Source: Candidatus Desulfobacillus denitrificans
GTDB lineage: Bacteria; Pseudomonadota; Gammaproteobacteria; Burkholderiales; Rhodocyclaceae
Length of the DNA stretch: 64,000 bases
Assembly (NCBI GenBank): GCA_017347485.1
Contig: AP021857.1
Coordinates: 1,903,390-1,967,389, forward strand
Direction: 5' to 3'
Made by a program: the position numbers and the translations under genes. This document shows positions 52,134 to 64,000 of this stretch, in pieces. Each line of letters starts with the position of its first letter. The first letter of the stretch is position 1. The notes below the pieces were generated by a model, which made no database searches, was not told where the DNA came from, and worked only from the letters and a program-made list of their open reading frames with translations.

Positions 52134-53714
52134 CTAGCCGCGCAGCTTGAAGCGCTGGATCTTGCCGGTGGCGGTCTTCGGCAGCTCGGCGACGAAGTCC
52201 AGCCAGCGCGGGTACTTGTAGGGCGCCAGCTTGTCCTTGACGTGCTGCTTGAGCTGCTCGGCGAGCGCCTCGGAAGCCTCGATGCCGGGCTTGAGCACGA
52301 CGAAGGCCTTCGGCTTGACCAGCTGGTCGGTGTCGGCGTGGGCCACGACGGCGGCCTCCAGCACCGCTTCGTGCGTCATCAGCGCCGCCTCGACCTCGAA
52401 GGGCGAGACGTAGATGCCGGAGACTTTCAGCATGTCGTCGGTGCGGCCGCAGTACTGGTAGTAGCCGTCGGCATCGCGCGTGTACTTGTCGCCGCTCCTC
52501 GTCCAGTCGCCCATGAAGGTATGGCGCGACTTCTCGCGCTGGTTCCAGTACATGACGGCCGCCGACGGGCCGTTGATCTGCAGCTCGCCGATCTCGCCGT
52601 CCGCCACCGGCTGGCCGTCCTCGCCGATGAGGCGGATGTCGTAGCCGGGCACCGCCTTGCCGGTGGTGCCGTAGCGCACCTCGCCGGGCCGATTGGAGAG
52701 GAAGATGTGCAGCATCTCGGTGGAGCCGATGCCGTCGAGGATCTCGACGCCGAAATGCTCGGTCCAGCGCTTGCCGATGTCCGCCGGCAGCGCCTCGCCG
52801 GCCGAAGTGCACATGCGCAGGCGCAGTTCCTCCTTCTTCGGCAGCTCCGGGCCGACCAGCAGCGCGGCGTAGAGCGTCGGCACGCCGTAGAAGATCGAAG
52901 GCTTGTGCTCGCGCAGGCGCCTGAACACCGCCTGCGGCGTCGGCCGCTCGGCCATCAGCACGGCGGTGGCGCCGACCGACATCGGGAAGGTCAGGCCGTT
53001 GCCGAGGCCATAGGCGAAGAACAGCTTGGCGGCGGAGTACACCAGGTCGTCCTCGCGAATGCCGAGCACCGGCCGCGCGTACAGCTCGGCGGTCTGGATC
53101 AGGTGCGAGTGCAGGTGCACCGTGCCCTTCGGCGAGCCGGTCGAGCCGGAGGAATACAGCCAGAAGCACATGTCGTCGCAGGTTGTCGCCGCCGGCTCGA
53201 ATTGCGCCGAAGCCTTGGCCATCAGCCCGGAGAACAGCAGCCGGCCCTTGCCGTCCTGGCCCGAGACAATGACGTGCTGCAGGTGCTTGTGCTTGCCGAC
53301 GATGGCCTCGAACTGCGGCCACAGTGCCTCCGAGACGACCAGCGCCCGGGCGCGCGAGTCGCCCAGCATGAAGTCGTAGTCGGCGGACGTCAGCAGGGTA
53401 TTGGCGGCGATCGGCACGACGCCGGCCTGGATGGCGCCAAGGAAGGCGGTCGGAAAGTCGATGGTGTCGAGCAGGCACAGCATGACGCGCGATTCCTGCT
53501 CCAGCCCGAGACCGGCCAGCACGTTGCCGAAGCGGTTCACCCGCTCGGCCAGGTCGCCGTAGGTATAGCTGCCGGCGTCGTCGATGAAGGCGGTCTTGGC
53601 GCCGCGCCCGGCCTGCAGGTTGCGCTGGATCAGGTCCCAGGCGGCGTTGTAGTCGCGCGGCACCGTGACGCGCGGCGGTGAAAAACGGTGGTCGGCCGTG
53701 GAAAGCTGCGGCAT
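52134..53714 (-). CDS. bclA: Benzoate-CoA ligase
   Basis: AMP-forming acyl-CoA ligase of 526 residues. P-loop YSSGSTGSPKGTVHLHSH, adenine motif DGIGSTEMLHIF, hinge KVSGIYVSPFEVE and the catalytic lysine in PKTATGKIQRFKL. The overall sequence fits benzoate-CoA ligases (BclA/BzdA/BadA), which make benzoyl-CoA, the common substrate of the Bzd and Box pathways in this window. Its orientation is opposite to boxRCBA. Confidence 0.93.
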   Translation of the reverse strand: MPQLSTADHRFSPPRVTVPRDYNAAWDLIQRNLQAGRGAKTAFIDDAGSYTYGDLAERVNRFGNVLAGLGLEQESRVMLCLLDTIDFPTAFLGAIQAGVVPIAANTLLTSADYDFMLGDSRARALVVSEALWPQFEAIVGKHKHLQHVIVSGQDGKGRLLFSGLMAKASAQFEPAATTCDDMCFWLYSSGSTGSPKGTVHLHSHLIQTAELYARPVLGIREDDLVYSAAKLFFAYGLGNGLTFPMSVGATAVLMAERPTPQAVFRRLREHKPSIFYGVPTLYAALLVGPELPKKEELRLRMCTSAGEALPADIGKRWTEHFGVEILDGIGSTEMLHIFLSNRPGEVRYGTTGKAVPGYDIRLIGEDGQPVADGEIGELQINGPSAAVMYWNQREKSRHTFMGDWTRSGDKYTRDADGYYQYCGRTDDMLKVSGIYVSPFEVEAALMTHEAVLEAAVVAHADTDQLVKPKAFVVLKPGIEASEALAEQLKQHVKDKLAPYKYPRWLDFVAELPKTATGKIQRFKLRG

Positions 53715-53779
53715 GTCCTGCTCCTCCTTTTTGTGGGCCGGCCCGCGGGCCGACCGCCGTCACCGGGCCGAAGCCCGGC

Positions 53780-54253
53780 CTACTTGGTGAATTCGATCGC
53801 TCCGCCCGGCAGCAGGTAGAGCACGATGGCCTTGCCGCCGGTCACGGTCGGATGGTGGGCATGCCCGGCCGGATAGACCAGCCAGCCGCGGCCGACGCCG
53901 TCGAACTTGGCGCCGTCGTCGAGCGGCATGATCATGTCGATCTCGCCGTTGGGGTGGCGATGGTGCGGGCCCCGGATGTCGTCCATCTCGACGACATCGA
54001 CACTGAAGCCGTGGATGGCCTCGCAGGGCTTGATGACGCGCCCGAACTTGATGCCGCCCGCCTCGCGATTGCACATCCAGCCGGCGGCGATGGCCGCCTT
54101 GCAGGCTTCGAAGATGCATTGAAACGCTGCGCCATCGGCCGGAAACTCGGCATTCAGGCGGACCCCGAGCTGACCATCGAGGGGCTGACCGGCGATGCGC
54201 CCGGTGATCCCGGCGATGAGGGCCGTGAAGTCTTCGACAGAGATATTCCCCAT
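53780..54253 (-). CDS. DUF4863 family cupin-like protein
   Basis: Protein of 157 residues with a cupin-like metal pattern (GPHHRHPNGEIDMIMPLD and a later AGHAHHPTV). DUF4863 members include the hydroxylaminobenzoate lyase PnbB, and others occur in box clusters without a known role. The ATG at 54253 (MGNISVEDFTAL) is chosen; a frame start 63 bp upstream lies in the promoter region. Divergent from boxR. Confidence 0.75.
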   Translation of the reverse strand: MGNISVEDFTALIAGITGRIAGQPLDGQLGVRLNAEFPADGAAFQCIFEACKAAIAAGWMCNREAGGIKFGRVIKPCEAIHGFSVDVVEMDDIRGPHHRHPNGEIDMIMPLDDGAKFDGVGRGWLVYPAGHAHHPTVTGGKAIVLYLLPGGAIEFTK

Positions 54254-54278
54254 TTCAGATGAACTCCCGACAATGGTT

Positions 54279-54439
54279 TGCAGTATAGTGCCACCATCCC
54301 AGTTGCAAAACTGCAAACCGGCATTTCACGCAGACCCGAGAAATACTTGGCACTCTGTCATCGTGGCGACGATTGGACAGTATATTGCATATCAGTAACA
54401 GATCAAGTGTTATATTTCATTTTCATATGCTAGTATGCA
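54279..54439. promoter_or_regulatory. Divergent control region of boxR with TGCA half-sites
   Basis: AT-rich region of 160 bp with five TGCA tetramers (54279, 54304, 54312, 54386, 54436), two of them spaced by 4 bp. TGCA is the half-site used by BzdR/BoxR. Autoregulation of boxR and control of the DUF4863 gene are inferred. Confidence 0.5.
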
Positions 54440-54478
54440 ATCCAATACCAAGCCCCTGATGGCAAGGGAGAAAACTCA

Positions 54479-55372
54479 ATGACGGCCGAATCCGCCCAGA
54501 CCCCTGCCCAGTTGCCACAGGACGACCAGGCCTATCTGCAGCAACTCGGCGCACGGGTGCGGGATGCCCGCACGCGTCACGGCCTGTCGCGCAAGGCGCT
54601 GGCCGCCAAGTCGGGCGTATCGGAGCGCTATCTGGCCCAGCTGGAAAGCGGCCAGGGCAACATTTCCATCCTGCTGCTGCGCCAGGTCGCCGCCGCCCTC
54701 GACACGCCGCTCACCGAACTGCTCGGCGAACGCGATGGCCACCCCATCGAACTGACCCTGCTGGTTCAGTATCTCGAGAAGCTCTCGCCCAAAAAACTGA
54801 TCCAGGCCAAGGCCATCCTGTCGAGCGCCTTCGGCGAACAGGACCCCCTCGAGCGGCGCCACCGCATCGCCCTCATCGGCCTGCGCGGCGCCGGCAAGTC
54901 CACCCTCGGCAAGGGCCTCGCCGAGCACCTCGGAGTCTCTTTCATCGAACTCGACGACGAGATCGAGCGCGAGGCCGGAGTGCCGTCGTCGGAAATTTTT
55001 TCGCTCTACGGCCAGAATGCCTATCGCCGCCACGAGAAGCGCTGCCTGGAGCGCATCATCGAGCACCACGAGCATGTCGTCATCGCCGCCGGCGGCGGCC
55101 TCGTTTCCGAGGCGCCCACCTACGAACTGCTGCGCAACGCCTGTTTCACCGTATGGATCAAGGCCAGCCCCGAGGAGCACATGCAGCGGGTGATCGCCCA
55201 GGGCGACTTGCGGCCGATGACGGGACGCGAGGAGGCAATGGCCGACCTGCGCCGCATCCTCGCGGAAAGAAACGAACTGTACGGCCTGGCCGACGCTATT
55301 ATTGACACCTCAAACAAAACAGTTGACGCAAGTCAAGAAGAGTTGCAAAATATGTATAATATTTCGAGTTAA
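54479..55372 (+). CDS. boxR: BoxR/BzdR-type benzoyl-CoA-responsive repressor
   Basis: Regulator of 297 residues with a two-domain layout. An N-terminal Xre-type helix-turn-helix (residues about 22-80, RHGLSRKALAAKSGVSERYL) is joined by a linker to a shikimate kinase-like domain (IALIGLRGAGKSTLGKGLAE, FIELDDEIE, VIAAGGGLV). The kinase-like domain binds benzoyl-CoA, which releases DNA. It could govern both box and bzd operons here, since no separate bzdR is in the window. The SD GGGAG lies 8 bp before the ATG. Confidence 0.95.
   Translation: MTAESAQTPAQLPQDDQAYLQQLGARVRDARTRHGLSRKALAAKSGVSERYLAQLESGQGNISILLLRQVAAALDTPLTELLGERDGHPIELTLLVQYLEKLSPKKLIQAKAILSSAFGEQDPLERRHRIALIGLRGAGKSTLGKGLAEHLGVSFIELDDEIEREAGVPSSEIFSLYGQNAYRRHEKRCLERIIEHHEHVVIAAGGGLVSEAPTYELLRNACFTVWIKASPEEHMQRVIAQGDLRPMTGREEAMADLRRILAERNELYGLADAIIDTSNKTVDASQEELQNMYNISS
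55323..55360 (+). promoter_or_regulatory. FNR/CRP-type dyad and -10 box of boxCBA
   Basis: TTGAC-GCAA-GTCAA (55323-55336) is followed by TATAAT (55355-55360), with a TGCA half-site at 55344 between them. The dyad centre is 28 bp before the -10 centre, near class II activator spacing. The site overlaps the 3' end of boxR and would drive boxC, whose ATG is 82 bp past the -10. Confidence 0.6.
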
Positions 55373-55441
55373 AGCTTTTGCCTGCACTTTAGTTCATCTG
55401 TGTCGGCCGGAGCAGCAACCCCAACCCGGAGGCACAGAGAG

Positions 55442-57082
<1,641 letters not shown>

Positions 57083-57098
57083 ACAACGGAGAGACACC

Positions 57099-58523
<1,425 letters not shown>

Positions 58524-58545
58524 GCCGGAACGGGAGAGCGGCGCC

Positions 58546-59754
58546 ATGAACGACATCGCCAAGCAGCACCTCATCGACCCGGGCATCTGCATCCGCTGCA
58601 ACACCTGCGAGGAGACCTGCCCGGTCAAGGCGATCACCCACGATTCGCGCAACTACGTCGTGGATCCCGCCATCTGCAACGACTGCCGCGCCTGCGTGCC
58701 GCCCTGCCCCACCGGCGCCATCGACAACTGGTTCCCGATCGCGCCGGGCAAGCCCTGGACGCTGGCGGAACAACTTTCCTGGGACGAGCTGCCGACGCCG
58801 TCCGCCCCGCCCGTGAAGGACGTCGCCGTGCCCGAGGACGTCGCGCGCATGACATCGGAAGCCACCGCCGGCCAGGGCGGCCCGGCGCCCGCGCCGTGGT
58901 CGGCCGAGAAGCCGGCGGTGAACCTCTACAACGAGCGCGGCCCGATCACCGCCACCGTCTCCGGCAACTTCCGCCTCACCGGCGACAACGCCAGCGCCGA
59001 CATCCGCCACATCGTGCTCGACTTCGGCGGCGTGCATTTCCCGCTGCTCGAGGGCCAGAACATCGGCATCGTCCCGCCCGGCACGGATGCCGGCGGCCGC
59101 CCGCACCATGTGCGCCTCTACTCGGTCGCCAGCCCGCGCGACGGCGAACGGCCCGGCTACCACAACTGCGCGCTGACGGTGAAGCGCGTCACCGAGGACC
59201 ACGAGGGCAAGCCGATCCGCGGCGTCGGCTCGAACTACCTGTGCGACCTGAAGAAGGGCGACAAGGTGCAGGTCATCGGCCCCTTCGGCGCCAATTTCCT
59301 CATGCCCAACCATCCCGGCAGCTCGCTGATGATGATCTGCACCGGCACCGGCTCGGCGCCGATGCGCGCCATGACCGAACGGCGACGCCGGCGCATGGCG
59401 TTGAACGAGGGCGGCAGCCTGATGCTGTTCTTCGGCGCCCGCGTGCCCGACGAGCTGCCCTACTTCGGCCCGCTGATGAAGCTGCCGAAGGACTTCATCG
59501 ACATCAACTTCGCCTTCTCGCGCGTACCCGGCCAGCCGAAACAGTACGTGCAGGACCGCATCCGCGAGCGCCACGACGACGTCTGGCGCCAACTGAACGA
59601 CGAGAACTGCTACATCTATCTCTGCGGCCTGAAGGGCATGGAAAAAGGCGTCGACGAAGCCTTCCGCGACATCTGCCGCCAGCACGGCGGCGACTGGGAC
59701 AAGCTGCTGCCGCAGCTAAGGGAAAAGAGCCGGTATCACATCGAGACGTATTGA
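58546..59754 (+). CDS. boxA: Benzoyl-CoA epoxidase reductase subunit BoxA
   Basis: NADPH-dependent reductase of 402 residues. Two [4Fe-4S] motifs ([24 protein letters not shown]) occupy the N-terminus. An FAD/NADP reductase part follows, with [19 protein letters not shown] for [16 protein letters not shown] for NADP and the C-terminal aromatic YHIETY. It passes electrons to BoxB. It ends the boxCBA operon; convergent hsdR follows. Confidence 0.95.
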   Translation: MNDIAKQHLIDPGICIRCNTCEETCPVKAITHDSRNYVVDPAICNDCRACVPPCPTGAIDNWFPIAPGKPWTLAEQLSWDELPTPSAPPVKDVAVPEDVARMTSEATAGQGGPAPAPWSAEKPAVNLYNERGPITATVSGNFRLTGDNASADIRHIVLDFGGVHFPLLEGQNIGIVPPGTDAGGRPHHVRLYSVASPRDGERPGYHNCALTVKRVTEDHEGKPIRGVGSNYLCDLKKGDKVQVIGPFGANFLMPNHPGSSLMMICTGTGSAPMRAMTERRRRRMALNEGGSLMLFFGARVPDELPYFGPLMKLPKDFIDINFAFSRVPGQPKQYVQDRIRERHDDVWRQLNDENCYIYLCGLKGMEKGVDEAFRDICRQHGGDWDKLLPQLREKSRYHIETY

Positions 59755-59761
59755 ACTATTC

Positions 59762-59832
59762 CGTCATCCCCGCGCAAGCGGGGATCCAGCCTTGCCGGGT
59801 ACCCATGGATTCCCGCTTTCGCGGGAATGACG
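59762..59832. repeat. REP-like palindrome pair after boxA
   Basis: CATCCCCGCGCAAGCGGGGA and ATTCCCGCTTTCGCGGGAAT types side by side in the gap between the convergent boxA and hsdR genes, likely a 3' barrier for both transcripts. Confidence 0.8.
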
Positions 59833-59850
59833 AATCCGGCCCCTCCCGCA

Positions 59851-59874
59851 AAAGTCAGTCCCCTCGATACAGCG
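59851..59874 (-). repeat. Dispersed bipartite motif, one mismatch
   Basis: AAAGTCAGTC-N8-ACAGCG, 4 bp before the hsdR stop. Confidence 0.7.
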
Positions 59875-59877
59875 AAC

Positions 59878-63033
<3,156 letters not shown>

Positions 63034-63272
63034 GGGCAATCGCTTAAATAAGCAACCTCATGATTTACCGCTGTTTTTTATTAATCACCCCAATGCAGGA
63101 AAGCTGGCTCTAAATAAGATCAGGCCCAAAACGGCAAGTAGCGGGCGTACTTTCCCTTATGCATCTCGCCGTACAGTCGTGGGCCGTAAACACAACACCT
63201 TACAGTGCGTGGTGCCCGGCCCTCAAACCCAGTGCTCGGCGAGTATCCCGCGAAGAAGGAAGGATCTTGCAG
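63034..63272. other. Intergenic region between hsdR and DarG-like gene
   Basis: Region of 239 bp without a supported gene. The part near hsdR is AT-rich (63045-63095) and could hold its promoter. No repeat of the families described elsewhere was found. Confidence 0.5.
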
Positions 63273-64000
63273 TTATGCGGGCTCGGCCAGCGATTCGCTG
63301 AAGCGCAATCGCATCCAGCCAAGCAGAACCAGGTTGCGAATTGTGCTGGCAACAGCTCGCTCTTTTTCTGCAGTACGCCAGGATTTCTTCCATTCGAGGA
63401 TGTAATCGTAGAGCTGTTGTTCCGCCACCTCTTCGTTCGGATGCGCCTGCTTCAACTGGCGACTCGCAAACAGCACTGTCATCACTTCTTCGGCTTGTTC
63501 CGTGCTCTTTATACGGCTGAAGAGATCAACGGCCTTAGCGATCTTTCGCTCATGGCGCTGGAGTTCCTGGCGAAATTTGCCCCGATCCTGCTCATATTGG
63601 GGGCCTACGTGTAGCGCTATCATGCGGCCCAGATTCTTCTCCCGTAGCCAATTACGGTTTGCAAATTCATGCAGGGCCAACTTGGCTTCCTCGGCGAATG
63701 GGCCGTAGCTTCCTTTGGCGAAATGAAATCCTGTCGGCACGCCCATTTCCGTGATGACGTAACAAATCTTCTGAAAAATTGTCCGACCGACAGGGTTTGC
63801 ATAAGGCTGCTGCCCCAATTCGCGCAGCACCTCCATCAGAACCACCCACTCGGGATTCAGCTTTTCATGCTTCCGCCCTTTTACTTCCAGGTTCATCTGC
63901 GATGGACCACGAAGGAAATCGAGCTCCAATTCGTGCTTGGGTGTCCCGTAAGGCGCATAGACCTCTACATCGATGGGCAATCCATGGAGTTTCCGGTAGA
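63273..64000 (-). CDS. DarG-like protein, C-terminal part (5' end outside window)
   Basis: The frame is open to the window edge, so the start is missing; 242 residues are visible. The first residues (YRKLHGLPIDVEVYAPYG) look like the last strand of a macro domain. The rest resembles the C-terminal domain of DarG-type antitoxins: TIFQKICYVITEMGVP, FHFAKGSYGPFAEEAKLALH and a long helical end. DarG removes ADP-ribose from DNA and neutralises the toxin DarT. Without the macro domain the call stays tentative; it could be another macro-domain protein. The neighbouring hsdR suggests a defence island. Confidence 0.5.
   Translation of the reverse strand, partial: YRKLHGLPIDVEVYAPYGTPKHELELDFLRGPSQMNLEVKGRKHEKLNPEWVVLMEVLRELGQQPYANPVGRTIFQKICYVITEMGVPTGFHFAKGSYGPFAEEAKLALHEFANRNWLREKNLGRMIALHVGPQYEQDRGKFRQELQRHERKIAKAVDLFSRIKSTEQAEEVMTVLFASRQLKQAHPNEEVAEQQLYDYILEWKKSWRTAEKERAVASTIRNLVLLGWMRLRFSESLAEPA

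Overview
The window is GC-rich chromosomal DNA from a betaproteobacterium. It looks like a Rhodocyclales or Sterolibacteriaceae-type facultative anaerobe that degrades aromatic acids. This placement is an inference from gene content: Azoarcus-type bzd genes, box genes, a BoxR/BzdR regulator, a korABC-type 2-oxoacid oxidoreductase and a regulatory hydrogenase. No rRNA or tRNA gene was seen.

Left part (1-7.0 kb, minus strand): a translationally coupled nickel uptake operon, nikK-nikL-outer membrane barrel-nikM-nikQ-nikO-FeoB-like GTPase. Next to it, nikR overlaps a HupT/HoxJ-type histidine kinase. At 7.1-8.2 kb a DUF2249 gene and a ferredoxin-NADP reductase lie behind two NsrR-like boxes. At 8.3-13.0 kb is the anaerobic benzoyl-CoA reductase operon bzdNOPQM. 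At 13.2-15.7 kb are both subunits of an H2-sensing regulatory hydrogenase (hupUV); the large subunit ends exactly at the last histidine of the metal-binding motif. With NikR, the nickel transporter and the kinase these form a nickel and hydrogen sensing group.

Middle part: prfC and relA are convergent housekeeping genes. A korA/korB/flavoprotein/korC operon (20.0-25.6 kb) probably supplies reduced ferredoxin to the benzoyl-CoA reductase. Then come an EamA permease, an MtfA-flavodoxin-metalloprotease trio, an intact ISAs1-family element with a perfect 10-bp target duplication, a secreted TPR-CHAT protein, a DUF1304 protein and an SDR dehydrogenase.

CRISPR part (33.7-42.1 kb): a type II-C locus with a divergent tracrRNA 5' of cas9, then cas9, cas1, a cas2 cut by an IS21-family element, and a 21-repeat array. 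A VapBC-type toxin-antitoxin pair and a DUF4143 ATPase follow.

Right part (44.4-59.8 kb): an aerobic benzoate module with an alpha/beta hydrolase, a Liv-type ABC importer, a two-component system, benzoate-CoA ligase, a DUF4863 protein, boxR and boxCBA. The window ends with a type I restriction HsdR subunit and the C-terminal part of a DarG-like protein.

Two signals cut across these regions. A TTGAC-N4-GTCAA dyad of the FNR/CRP type lies upstream of the bzd, kor and box operons. A 24-bp bipartite motif, CGCCGT-N8-GACTGACTTT, occurs at least 11 times without mismatch, in both orientations, inside genes and between them. It behaves like an undescribed genome-wide signal, such as an uptake sequence.
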